Source: Paraburkholderia podalyriae (GTDB lineage Bacteria; Pseudomonadota; Gammaproteobacteria; Burkholderiales; Burkholderiaceae). From it: a stretch of DNA of 64,000 bases. Under the pieces are notes generated by a model that saw only the letters and a list, made by a program, of their open reading frames with translations, did not search any database and was not told the DNA's origin. Shown one piece after another: positions 55,088 to 63,759 of this stretch; within the stretch, counting starts at the first letter, position 1, and each line of letters opens with the position of its first letter. The stretch covers positions 124,001 to 188,000 of the forward strand of contig NZ_VZQQ01000013.1 of the NCBI RefSeq assembly GCF_014397785.1, written 5' to 3'. Made by a program: the position numbers and the translations under genes.

Positions 55088-55918
55088 ATGCCGATCGACG
55101 CTCACCAGCACTACTGGGACCCCGCGCGGGGTGACTATGAGTGGCTGACGCCGGAGCTGAAAATCCTCTACCGGCCGTTCGGCCCCGACGATCTGAAGCC
55201 GTTGCGCGAACAGGCCGGCATCGAGCGGACCGTGGTCGTGCAGGCCGCGCCGACGCTCGACGAAACCCGCTACCTGCTCGACATCGCGCGGCACGAGCCG
55301 TCGATCGCGGGCGTGATCGGCTGGGTGCCGCTGCTGCTACCGAACGCGCCCGAGATGATCGAGGCGCTCGCGCGCGAGCCGAAGTTCAAGGGCGTGCGGC
55401 CGATGCTGCAGGACCTGCCCGACGACGGCTGGATCGCGAACCCCGACCTTGCGCCGGCAATCGACGCGCTGATCGCGCACGATCTCGCGTTCGATGCGCT
55501 GATCTACGCGCGCCACGTGCAATACGTCGAGATCTTCGCGCAGCGTTTTCCGGCGCTGCGCATCGTGGTCGATCACGGCGCGAAGCCGCCGATCCGCTAC
55601 GGTCACGCGGGCTTTCAGGTGTGGCGCGAGGCGATCACGCGGCTCGCCGAATTCCCGCAGGTGCACTGCAAGCTGTCGGGTCTCGCGACCGAGGCGTCGC
55701 CCGGCTGGACCGAGGACACGCTGCGGCCCTACATCGAGCATCTACTGACCTCGTTCGGCCCCGCGCGGCTGATGTGGGGTAGCGATTGGCCCGTGCTCGA
55801 ACTGAACGGCGACTATCTGCTGTGGCATTCGGTGGCGACCACGCTCGTCGCGTCGTTGAGCGACGCCGAGCGCGACGCGGTGTTCGGCGACAACGCCGCC
55901 GCGTTTTACCGGCTTTGA
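55088..55918 (+). CDS. Amidohydrolase, L-fuconolactonase type
   Basis: A 276-aa amidohydrolase-2 TIM barrel (COG3618). The N-terminal metal motif is IDAHQHYWDPARGDYEWL, a His follows in IVVDHGAKPPI and the C-terminal MWGSDWPVLEL carries the conserved Asp. It hydrolyses L-fuconolactone to L-fuconate. Position between the fucose dehydrogenase and the SDR strongly supports this substrate. Confidence 0.88.
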   Translation: MPIDAHQHYWDPARGDYEWLTPELKILYRPFGPDDLKPLREQAGIERTVVVQAAPTLDETRYLLDIARHEPSIAGVIGWVPLLLPNAPEMIEALAREPKFKGVRPMLQDLPDDGWIANPDLAPAIDALIAHDLAFDALIYARHVQYVEIFAQRFPALRIVVDHGAKPPIRYGHAGFQVWREAITRLAEFPQVHCKLSGLATEASPGWTEDTLRPYIEHLLTSFGPARLMWGSDWPVLELNGDYLLWHSVATTLVASLSDAERDAVFGDNAAAFYRL

Positions 55919-55952
55919 ATTTCGTTAGCAGCCCATTCAACTGGAGTCGTAG

Positions 55953-56696
55953 ATGACACAAAGACTGGCCGGCAAAACGGCCCTGATCACCGCGGCGGGA
56001 CAAGGTATCGGTCTCGCGACCGCCGAGCTGTTCGCGCGCGAAGGCGCGCGCGTGATCGCCACCGATATCCGCATCGACGGACTCGCCGGCAAGCCGGTCG
56101 AGGCGCGCAAGCTCGACGTGCTCGACGGCGCGGCGATCAAGGCGCTCGCCGCCGAAGTCGGCACGATCGACGTGCTGTTCAACTGCGCGGGCTTCGTGCA
56201 CGCGGGCAATATCCTCGAATGCAGCGAGGAGGACTGGGACTTCGCGTTCGACCTCAACGCGAAGGCGATGTACCGTATGATTCGCGCGTTTTTGCCGGCC
56301 ATGCTGGAGAAGGGCGGCGGCTCGATCATCAACATGTCGTCGGCGGCGTCGAGCGTGAAGGGCGTGCCCAACCGCTTCGCGTATGGCGCGTCGAAGGCCG
56401 CGGTGGTCGGGCTCACCAAGGCCGTCGCCGCGGACTTCGTCACGCGCGGTGTACGCTGTAACGCGATTTGCCCGGGCACGGTGTCTTCGCCGTCGCTCGA
56501 ACAGCGAATCGCCGTGCAGGCTCAGGAGCAGGGCGCGGCGCTCGATGCGGTGCAGGCCGCATTCGTCGCGCGTCAGCCGATGGGCCGCATCGGCAAGCCG
56601 GAGGAGATCGCCGCGCTCGCGCTGTATCTCGCGTCCGACGAGTCGTCGTTCACGACGGGCCAACTCCATGTGATCGACGGCGGCTGGTCGAACTGA
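55953..56696 (+). CDS. SDR dehydrogenase, 2-keto-3-deoxy-L-fuconate dehydrogenase type
   Basis: A 247-aa SDR (TAAGQGIGLATAELF; SIINMSSAASSVKGVPNR; Tyr-x3-Lys in AYGASKAAVVGL; C-terminal GQLHVIDGGWSN). The inner segment VRCNAICPGTVSSPSLEQRI is typical of the KDF dehydrogenase and BDH2-like group. It oxidises 2-keto-3-deoxy-L-fuconate to the 2,4-diketo compound with NAD. It lies 34 bases after the lactonase. Confidence 0.87.
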   Translation: MTQRLAGKTALITAAGQGIGLATAELFAREGARVIATDIRIDGLAGKPVEARKLDVLDGAAIKALAAEVGTIDVLFNCAGFVHAGNILECSEEDWDFAFDLNAKAMYRMIRAFLPAMLEKGGGSIINMSSAASSVKGVPNRFAYGASKAAVVGLTKAVAADFVTRGVRCNAICPGTVSSPSLEQRIAVQAQEQGAALDAVQAAFVARQPMGRIGKPEEIAALALYLASDESSFTTGQLHVIDGGWSN

Positions 56697-56748
56697 TTCT
56701 GATTGATTGACGAACCGAACTCTACTGAAAGAAAAGGGAAGTGCAACG

Positions 56749-57597
56749 ATGAAACTGCTTCGTTATGGGCCGAAAGGCCAGGAAAAGCCGGGCCTGGTCG
56801 ACGCGCAAGGCAAGATTCGCGATCTGTCGAAGGTGGTGGGCGATATCGACGGCGCTGCGCTCAGCGATGAAAGCCTCGCGAAACTGCGCGCGCTCGATCC
56901 GGCAACGCTGCCGATCGTCGAAGGCAATCCACGCGTGGGACCGTGCGTCGGCAAGATCGGCAAATTCATCTGCATCGGCCTGAACTACGCGGATCACGCG
57001 GCGGAATCGAATCTGCCGGTGCCAGCCGAACCGGTCATCTTCAACAAGTGGACGAGCGCGATCAGCGGCCCGAACGACGACATCGAAATCCCGCGCGGTT
57101 CGAAGAAGACCGATTGGGAAGTGGAACTCGGCGTCGTGATCGGCAAGGCGGCGAAGTATGTCGACGAAGCGAACGCGCTCGAGCACGTGGCCGGCTACTG
57201 CGTCATCAACGACGTGTCGGAGCGCGAATGGCAGGTCGAGCGCGGCGGCACGTGGGACAAGGGCAAGGGCTTCGACACGTTCGGGCCGATCGGCCCGTGG
57301 GTCGTCACGCGCGATGAAGTCGCCGATCCGCAGAACCTGAGCCTGTGGCTCGAAGTGGACGGCCATCGCTACCAGAACGGCAGCACGAAGACGATGATCT
57401 TCAGTGTCGCGAAGCTGGTGTCGTATGTGTCGCAGTGCATGAGCCTGCAGCCGGGCGACGTAATCTCGACGGGCACGCCGCCGGGCGTGGGCATGGGCGT
57501 GAAGCCGAACCCGGTGTTTCTGAAACCGGGGCAGACGGTGCGCCTTGGTATCGAAGGGCTGGGCGAGCAGACGCAGACGACGTACGCGGCGGAGTGA
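56749..57597 (+). CDS. Fumarylacetoacetate hydrolase family, 2,4-diketo-3-deoxy-L-fuconate hydrolase type
   Basis: A 282-aa FAH-fold enzyme starting MKLLRYGPKGQEKPG after an AAAGGGAA site. The metal-binding glutamates are in TDWEVELGVVIGKAAKY and a conserved His in LNYADHAAES. It splits 2,4-diketo-3-deoxy-L-fuconate into pyruvate and L-lactate, the last step of the non-phosphorylative fucose route. A strong terminator follows. Confidence 0.88.
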   Translation: MKLLRYGPKGQEKPGLVDAQGKIRDLSKVVGDIDGAALSDESLAKLRALDPATLPIVEGNPRVGPCVGKIGKFICIGLNYADHAAESNLPVPAEPVIFNKWTSAISGPNDDIEIPRGSKKTDWEVELGVVIGKAAKYVDEANALEHVAGYCVINDVSEREWQVERGGTWDKGKGFDTFGPIGPWVVTRDEVADPQNLSLWLEVDGHRYQNGSTKTMIFSVAKLVSYVSQCMSLQPGDVISTGTPPGVGMGVKPNPVFLKPGQTVRLGIEGLGEQTQTTYAAE

Positions 57598-57634
57598 CGC
57601 GCGGGCGGTTCGCGAGTTAAGCCGCGGTTTGAGA

Positions 57635-57670
57635 AGCCGTTCCCGTTTTATGCGGGAACGGCTTTTTTAT
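57635..57670 (+). terminator. Rho-independent terminator of the fucose operon
   Basis: AGCCGTTCCCG and CGGGAACGGCT form an 11-base perfect stem around TTTTATG, followed by TTTTTAT. Confidence 0.93.
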
Positions 57671-57891
57671 TTTGAGCCATCAGATTCATCCATCGCCCAT
57701 ATTGCCGACCGTCGCTCCTTGGTAGTTTGGTGGGGCAGGCAGTGAGCGTGTTTTCAAATCGGGTCGCGCCTTGCATCGATCTGGCCGATTGATTGGCCAG
57801 TTACTCAACTCGCGGTATCCAGCCGCGCGGATCGTCACCCTGCGCGTGTCCACGTCGACAGCTCGCATGCGGTGATAGCGGCGGGGTATTG

Positions 57892-58692
57892 ATGCTGTTC
57901 AGTCGGGATTTCAGATCGCTAAAAGATGCGTGGGCGTTCCGTCTGGCTTTCTGGTGGCGTGGGGTGGGCGCGCAATTGACGAGCGGCGAAAGCGATGAGG
58001 TGCAGCACGCTCTCAATGCCGCCCGCGATGACTTCCTCCGCTGGGCGGAGCCGGAGTCGTGGGCCGCTTCGAACCCGGATATGCACGACCTGAGACGTAT
58101 GCTGTCGTGGCTCCATCGCGGTTCCTACGTTGTCCACAAGATGAACGACCAGCAGGTCAAAAGGGCCGTCTATCAGGAGGTCGCGCGGGGCAAACTGTTG
58201 TTCCTGCCGCCGCGGGAAGAGGTTCAGAGGTATATCGAGGAGGCGCGGAAACAGCGGAGGGGGGCGGCGACGAATCGGCCGGCGCAGCGAGACGAACTGG
58301 CGGACGTTGCAAACGGCGCTCAGTCTGTCCAGGTCTCTTCGGCGGTGGATGCTGAGATGGAGCCTGTCATTGCGGCTCAGGGCGGTGCGGACATGTATTT
58401 CGAGCGCGAAACATCGGCAATGCCGCTTGGTGACGCCCAGCCGTTCGTGTATGCGCCAGACCCGGCGGACGGTGACGTGATGGAATTGACAGCACGCGGT
58501 GTCCGCATGACGAGCAATGAGCCTGGAGGATTCCGCACTAATCCTAACGGGCTTGATGTGGATTATTTTGATGCGGACGGTGATCTTTGCGCTCAATACC
58601 ATGGAAGTCACGGTGAGCCCCACGGACACAATTTTGTCGACGGAAAGAGAGATAACGCTCATCTCCCGATGTCGCGCATCGACTGTCGATAA
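57892..58692 (+). CDS. Candidate polymorphic toxin with His-rich C-terminal domain
   Basis: A 266-aa protein of unknown family. Residues 1-120 are helical and Trp/Arg-rich (FRSLKDAWAFRLAFWWRGVG, LRRMLSWLHRGSYVVHKMN). A charged linker (130-185) separates a C-terminal domain with NGLDVDYFDADGDLCAQYHG and the cluster HGSHGEPHGHNF (His237, 240, 244, 246). This two-part layout, falling GC content toward the end and the small gene 23 bases downstream resemble effector-immunity pairs. No signal peptide, PAAR or RHS part is present, so delivery is unknown. The ATG at 57892 is chosen because upstream residues look non-coding. Confidence 0.5.
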   Translation: MLFSRDFRSLKDAWAFRLAFWWRGVGAQLTSGESDEVQHALNAARDDFLRWAEPESWAASNPDMHDLRRMLSWLHRGSYVVHKMNDQQVKRAVYQEVARGKLLFLPPREEVQRYIEEARKQRRGAATNRPAQRDELADVANGAQSVQVSSAVDAEMEPVIAAQGGADMYFERETSAMPLGDAQPFVYAPDPADGDVMELTARGVRMTSNEPGGFRTNPNGLDVDYFDADGDLCAQYHGSHGEPHGHNFVDGKRDNAHLPMSRIDCR

Positions 58693-58715
58693 CACCTGAA
58701 AATTTCGAGGAAGCG

Positions 58716-59183
58716 ATGCAGAAATCCGAGGAAACTTGGGGATGGGACCTGGCAACAAACGGTGAATCGATGGCGATCGTTTTGGGCGGATATCCATCTT
58801 TTCACGATTCGGCCGTCAGTACTTTTTCCATGCGCAGAGGGCGGCAAACCCGCGAAAGTGTCGACGCTCATCTCCTGCCGGACGAGCGCACCCGCGAACT
58901 CGTGGACGTGCAGCTCGAAGTGCTTCACAACCGTTATGGACCAGCTTCCGCAGCGGGGCGATCGGATTATGTAGTCGTACTCGAGTTTCGGGACGTTCGA
59001 ACATCGGAGATTGACGTTAATGCCATGCTCGAAGAGGCGACGATTATGGAAATGACGTTGTCGGAGTTGCCTGACGGCCTGTTAAAGCTGGATCTCATGC
59101 CGAACGTGGGTCTTGATGTTCAACTGACCTGCAAGGAGGCGGTAGTCACCGATATGCACCCCTACGTGCGCGATGTTACGTAA
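58716..59183 (+). CDS. Candidate immunity protein (Imm50-like)
   Basis: A 155-aa acidic protein. The segment GGYPSFHDSAVSTFSMRRG matches the PSFHDAEV-type opening of Imm50-like immunity proteins, and the rest alternates strands (DYVVVLEFRDVRTSEIDVNA, LLKLDLMPNVGLDVQLTC). It directly follows the candidate toxin in the same direction and shares its lower GC content. Immunity function is inferred from context and this motif. Confidence 0.55.
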   Translation: MQKSEETWGWDLATNGESMAIVLGGYPSFHDSAVSTFSMRRGRQTRESVDAHLLPDERTRELVDVQLEVLHNRYGPASAAGRSDYVVVLEFRDVRTSEIDVNAMLEEATIMEMTLSELPDGLLKLDLMPNVGLDVQLTCKEAVVTDMHPYVRDVT

Positions 59184-59239
59184 GCGAAGCAAAAGCGTGC
59201 GACTGCGACGACGATCAAAACTACACCGCTACCGGCACC

Positions 59240-59674
59240 CTACATCCCCGCCTCCTGCTCCCCATTCTCCCCAATCCGACTCACGGTCCCCTGCGCAACC
59301 GCCACCAGTTTCTCGCGGTTCCCGTCCATCACGAACACGCTGCACTGGCACGTCGCCTGATGCCTGCCCGCATAGACGACGCTCGCGCGCGCGATCAGCG
59401 TGCCCTTCATCGCCGGGCGCAGATAGTTGATCTTGTACTCACTGGTCACGACTCTCGGACCAAGCGACAGCGCGCCCGCGAACGTCAACGCATTGTCGGC
59501 GAGGTAGCTGATGACCCCGCCATGCACGAAGCCATGCTGCTGCCGCAGTTCATCGCGAATCGGCAGACTGAGGGTGAGCTCGTCGCTGCCGGCGTGCATC
59601 AACTCCGCGCCTAGCAGCATGCTGAACGGCTGGGCGTGCAGTGCGCCGCGCGCCCGGTCGAGTAGGTCGGTCAT
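59240..59674 (-). CDS. PaaI-family hotdog thioesterase
   Basis: A 144-aa hotdog-fold protein starting MTDLLDRARGALHAQPF after a GAAGGAA site. The motif QQHGFVHGGVISYLADNALT contains the conserved His-Gly-Gly and the acidic residue of acyl-CoA thioesterases; a longer frame to 59716 is not needed. It hydrolyses (aryl)acyl-CoA esters. No paa genes are near, so the substrate is open. Confidence 0.87.
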   Translation of the reverse strand: MTDLLDRARGALHAQPFSMLLGAELMHAGSDELTLSLPIRDELRQQHGFVHGGVISYLADNALTFAGALSLGPRVVTSEYKINYLRPAMKGTLIARASVVYAGRHQATCQCSVFVMDGNREKLVAVAQGTVSRIGENGEQEAGM

Positions 59675-59957
59675 CGTGGTTCCTTCGTGCAGGGTCTGTG
59701 TAGTGCATCGGTGCAACTAAGCATCCGCGCGGCGCGTGCCATGCGGTCCCTACCCACTCTAGGAAGTGCCGCTGCGCTGCGCAAGGTGATTCCTCGCGAT
59801 GAGCGGCGCATTATTGCGCAAACCAACCGAAATCGCGACGATCGCCGATGAAACCTGCACGTAGACCGCTTTTTGCGGGAATTGACCTCAAGCGGTTAAT
59901 CGGCCTGCCGTTAACCCTGATATAGCCCCCGTCATTCTTTGTTCCAAGGTGTCCCCG

Positions 59958-61580
59958 ATGTTCAGCAAGATCAAGGTCGCATCCGGCCTGCTATGTGTTC
60001 TGGCCGCGTTCTGCGGCTTCCAGCTCGTCACCGTAGGGCTGGGTTTCTGGTCGCTGACGCGCACGCATGACGACGTCGGCGATCTATCAAACATCGCGCT
60101 GAAGCAGGTCGACGCGGTCAACCAAACGACGCAGCGCCTGATGGACGCGCGCATCAACCTGTCGCGCGCCGGCACGCGGATGGTGCGCGGCGGCACCGAG
60201 CCCACGGACATCGTGCAGCACGCTCGCGAACAGCTCATCGCTGCCGATCAGTCGTTCGCGGCCTTCATCAGCGCGCAAAAGACCAGCGACGAAAACAGCG
60301 CGCTCGCCACCGCGCTCGCCGAACGCTACAAGGCGCTGCACGGCGCGCTCGCCGAGCTCGTGCAATACCTCGACTCGAACAACATCCAGGCTTTCCTCGA
60401 TCAGCCGACGCAGTCGTTTCAGGACGCCTATCTGGCGGAAGTGCGCACCTTCGTGCAATTCGGCGACGCCGCGAGCCGCGCGTCGATCGATTCGATCGAT
60501 GCGCGCGTGGCGGCGTTTCGCATCGTCAGTGCGGCGATTCTGCTCGTGCTCGTCGTCGGCATGCTCGCCGTTTACACGGCGCTGCGCCGTGGTGTCGTGG
60601 CGCCGCTCGAGGAGGCGGGCCGTCACTTCGAGCGTATCGCGCAAGGTCGTCTCGACCAGCCGGTCGTCGCGCGCGGCAGTAACGAAATCGGCCGCCTGTT
60701 CTCGGGCCTTGCCGCGATGCAGGCGAGCGTCGCTCGCACCGTCAACAGCGTGCGCGAATCGGCCGACTCGATCCATCTTGGCGCCAACGAAATCGCGATC
60801 GGCAACGCCGATCTGTCGGCGCGCACCGAAAACCAGGCGGCATCGCTAGAACAAACCGCATCGAGCATGGAAGAACTCACGGCGACCGTGCGCCAGAACG
60901 CCGATCACGCGCGCGAAGCCAATGCGCTCGCCGAGACCGCGCTCGACGCGACGTCACGCGGCAGCGAAGTCGTCAGCCAGGTGGTCGACAAGATGCGCGG
61001 CATCGCGCAGAGTTCGGACAAGATCGCCGAGATCATCTCGGTGATCGACGGCATCGCGTTCCAGACCAACATCCTTGCGCTGAATGCTGCCGTCGAGGCC
61101 GCGCGCGCGGGCGAGCAGGGCCGAGGCTTCGCGGTCGTGGCCGGCGAAGTGCGCGGCCTTGCGCAACGCAGCGCGCAGTCGGCGAAGGAAATCAAGACGC
61201 TGATTAGCGAATCCGTCGCGGAGATTCAAGGCGGTTCAACGCTCGTCGAGCGTGCTGGCGAAGCGATGAGCCACGTGTCGGCGTCGATCTCGCGCGTCAC
61301 GCAGATGATGGCCGAAATCAGCGCGTCGTCGCTCGAACAGAGCACCGGCATCGAGCAGGTGAACCAGGCGGTCGTGCAGATGGACGAGATGACGCAGCAG
61401 AACGCGGCGCTCGTCGAGCAGGCTGCTGCTGCGGCGGCTTCGCTGCATCAGCAAACCGAGCAATTGAAACAGGCGGTTTCCGTGTTCGAAATTTCTGAAA
61501 GTGTGTTGCGCACGCAACAGCGCGGTGTAGTGTCGCCTGCACATGCTGAATTCGCATTCAGTGGAATGCCCGCGCTCTAA
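59958..61580 (+). CDS. Methyl-accepting chemotaxis protein
   Basis: A 540-aa chemoreceptor. TM1 (about 10-32) and TM2 (about 190-212) flank a four-helix-bundle sensor (residues 35-185). HAMP follows (about 213-265), then the signalling domain with the hairpin tip EIISVIDGIAFQTNILALNA and AARAGEQGRGFAVVAGEVRG. The C-terminus has no NWETF-like CheR tether. The ATG at 59958 has an AAGG site. The ligand is unknown; the sensor type is the Tar-like 4HB family. Confidence 0.92.
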   Translation: MFSKIKVASGLLCVLAAFCGFQLVTVGLGFWSLTRTHDDVGDLSNIALKQVDAVNQTTQRLMDARINLSRAGTRMVRGGTEPTDIVQHAREQLIAADQSFAAFISAQKTSDENSALATALAERYKALHGALAELVQYLDSNNIQAFLDQPTQSFQDAYLAEVRTFVQFGDAASRASIDSIDARVAAFRIVSAAILLVLVVGMLAVYTALRRGVVAPLEEAGRHFERIAQGRLDQPVVARGSNEIGRLFSGLAAMQASVARTVNSVRESADSIHLGANEIAIGNADLSARTENQAASLEQTASSMEELTATVRQNADHAREANALAETALDATSRGSEVVSQVVDKMRGIAQSSDKIAEIISVIDGIAFQTNILALNAAVEAARAGEQGRGFAVVAGEVRGLAQRSAQSAKEIKTLISESVAEIQGGSTLVERAGEAMSHVSASISRVTQMMAEISASSLEQSTGIEQVNQAVVQMDEMTQQNAALVEQAAAAAASLHQQTEQLKQAVSVFEISESVLRTQQRGVVSPAHAEFAFSGMPAL

Positions 61581-61612
61581 AGCGGCGATGCTTGAAAACG
61601 GCGCAGAAATAG

Positions 61613-61641
61613 AAAATGGCCCGCGTAAAGCGAGCCATTTT
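61613..61641. terminator. Bidirectional terminator between chemoreceptor and cold-shock genes
   Basis: AAAATGGC and GCCATTTT form perfect 8-base arms around CCGCGTAAAGCGA, giving T runs on both strands. It serves the convergent genes on either side. Confidence 0.8.
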
Positions 61642-61712
61642 GCATTAGACGCAAGGGTCTGTAGAGGCGCCTATCGTAACGTCCAAGTCTGTCTCAAAGT
61701 ACCCGAAGGAAC

Positions 61713-61916
61713 TTAGACCGGCTGGATGTTTGCGGCCTGCTTGCCCTTCGGGCCTTGCTTGACTTCGAACGACACTTTCTGGTTTTCCTGCAAGGACTTG
61801 AAGCCCGAAGACTGGATTTCCGAGAAGTGTGCAAACAGGTCTTCGCCGCCGTCGTCCGGGGTGATGAAGCCAAAGCCCTTTGCATCGTTAAACCACTTAA
61901 CAGTACCTGTTGCCAT
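61713..61916 (-). CDS. Cold-shock protein, CspA family
   Basis: A 67-aa single OB-fold protein. The RNP motifs are GFGFITP and DLFAHFSEI in the sequence starting MATGTVKWFNDAKGFGFITP. It binds single-stranded nucleic acid. The frame extends upstream to 62024 but those residues are untranslated leader: the csp genes usually have a long 5' UTR, and 61917-62150 is AT-richer than its surroundings. Confidence 0.96.
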   Translation of the reverse strand: MATGTVKWFNDAKGFGFITPDDGGEDLFAHFSEIQSSGFKSLQENQKVSFEVKQGPKGKQAANIQPV

Positions 61917-62206
61917 TTTTAATCCAAATAAATGTTGTGTATTGCATCGCGACCGCACTTGCTCAGTGCAAGAGCGAGCGCGAGGGAAGAGTTGTATCAC
62001 GTCTTTATGACGGACGCCAATCAACCTGCATCCGGGTATTCCCCGGTTTTGATGTTTTTTCGCGCTTTAAGAACGTCTGACGAGAACTTTTTTGCGGCAG
62101 GGTTTACCAGCGATGTAGATTTTACTCGCGACCGCGCAGCGATGATGCGTCATGCGTATCGCTTCTTATTGAGACGATCGAGCGCTCAACTTCAACTATC
62201 GCTGGC

Positions 62207-63349
62207 TCAAATTTCGCTAAGTTCCTGCGCGCGATTCGGCGGCCAAGGCAGCGCCGCATAGGCGGAGACCAGGTGGTACGGCGTGGTTGACGGCATATCG
62301 GCGCGCGCGACGTGGCCGCTCGACGTCTTGCATTCGAACCAGCCGTGTTCATGCAAAAAGCATTGCTGAAAACGCGCGATCTGTTGCGGCAGCGCCGCAC
62401 GCACCGCCGGATCGTCGTGACACGCGAGCGCGCGCAGGTATTCCGTCTGCGCCCAGATCCGCTGGGTCGCGTCGCTGACCTGGCCAGCTTCGTCGAGCGA
62501 TGCGCACACGCCGCCGCTGTCCGGGTCCACGCCATGCTGCCGCGCGAAGTTGAAGGCGCGCGCCAGCGCTTCGGTGAGCCCGGTACCGTCGAACAGCGCG
62601 CCCGCCTGCCTGACCAGCCAATACCACTCGAACTGATGTCCCGGCTCCAGACGATTGCCGCTCGCGCCGATCGGCAATTCGGCGATGCAGCCGCTCGGCG
62701 CATGCACGAAATGTCGCGCGACCGCGCCAGCGAGCCGCCGCAACGCGGCACCGAATAGGTTGTCGCGCGTCGCTTCGCTGGCGGCGAGCCACGCTTCGGT
62801 CAGGTGCATCAGCGGATTCTGCAGCGGCGTGCCGGTGACCTTCGAAAAATCGACGTTGAGCGCCGCGTTGAACAGATCGCCGTCGGCCGCGAAGTTCGAC
62901 TGGATCAGCGCGGTCGTGCTGTGCACGAGCTTCAACGCGTCGGGGTTGTCGAAGCGCCGTGCGTATTCCGCGCACGCGAACACGATGAACGCGTGCGTGT
63001 AGAGGTCCTTGGTCGTGTCGAGCGGCACGCCGAGCGCGTCGACGCTGTAGAACCAGCCGCCGTGGTCGGCGTCCCGAAAGGTACGCGTCAGCGAATCGAA
63101 CAGCGCGCGCGCGTGTTCCATGTCGCCCGCTTGCGCATACGTGAACAACTGTCGCGCGCAAGCCATCGCCCGATAGCGCTGCGCGGGCAGCGGCTGTTCT
63201 CCTGTGGCGTCGAGCGCTTCGTAGGGCAGTTGCAACGCTGGGTTGAAACCGGGCCCGCGCCACATCGGCAGCACCACGTTCGCGAAGTGCTCGCGCAGCG
63301 CGGTCGCGGCGGTGGTTGTCGAAGCAGGGGGAGGGGTCGTACTTGGCAT
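62207..63349 (-). CDS. AGE-family epimerase/isomerase (mannose isomerase-like)
   Basis: A 380-aa (alpha/alpha)6-barrel protein of the N-acylglucosamine 2-epimerase family. Segments FRDADHGGWFYSVDALGVPL, DTTKDLYTHAFIVFACAEYA and EPGHQFEWYWLVRQAG carry the conserved His and Glu/Asp active-site residues of the group. Members such as YihS isomerise D-mannose to D-fructose, others epimerise N-acetylglucosamine. It starts MPSTTPPPASTTTAATAL and stands alone, so the sugar is not fixed by context. Confidence 0.85.
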   Translation of the reverse strand: MPSTTPPPASTTTAATALREHFANVVLPMWRGPGFNPALQLPYEALDATGEQPLPAQRYRAMACARQLFTYAQAGDMEHARALFDSLTRTFRDADHGGWFYSVDALGVPLDTTKDLYTHAFIVFACAEYARRFDNPDALKLVHSTTALIQSNFAADGDLFNAALNVDFSKVTGTPLQNPLMHLTEAWLAASEATRDNLFGAALRRLAGAVARHFVHAPSGCIAELPIGASGNRLEPGHQFEWYWLVRQAGALFDGTGLTEALARAFNFARQHGVDPDSGGVCASLDEAGQVSDATQRIWAQTEYLRALACHDDPAVRAALPQQIARFQQCFLHEHGWFECKTSSGHVARADMPSTTPYHLVSAYAALPWPPNRAQELSEI

Positions 63350-63759
63350 GGTCGGGTGGTTCGGGCGCGCAACGTGCGCAATGTATCGAGGCAGGGTTCA
63401 GGGGCTGCGGGTCGGGATTCCGCTCGCCGAGGCCGCTACGGTGTGCGGCCTAGCATAAAGCAAACGCCTCGCGCTGGCACCTTGGGCCAAGCATCCGAAA
63501 TGGTCGACGCCATGAGGGCCGACAGTCGCATCACGCGATAGGTGCTTGAGCGATCTGCGCGCATGCCGAAGTTCCGGGACGACGACGCAAGGTCGTGAAA
63601 AGCGCGAGTGCGCGGGAAAGGCTCGAAAGGGCGCAAATCGTCGGGGAATGGCTTCGGCGCGGGCGAAGCGCCATGCGACAATGCTGGCTCCAAATATCCC
63701 AATGGCAATGACGAGCGGCATCCGGCGCCCGGTTCCCGGCGACGACCGCTCATTTCTCT
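63350..63759. other. Intergenic region, nothing recognised
   Basis: A divergent region between the isomerase gene and the gene at the right edge. Open frames here look non-coding. It probably contains both promoters. Confidence 0.4.
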
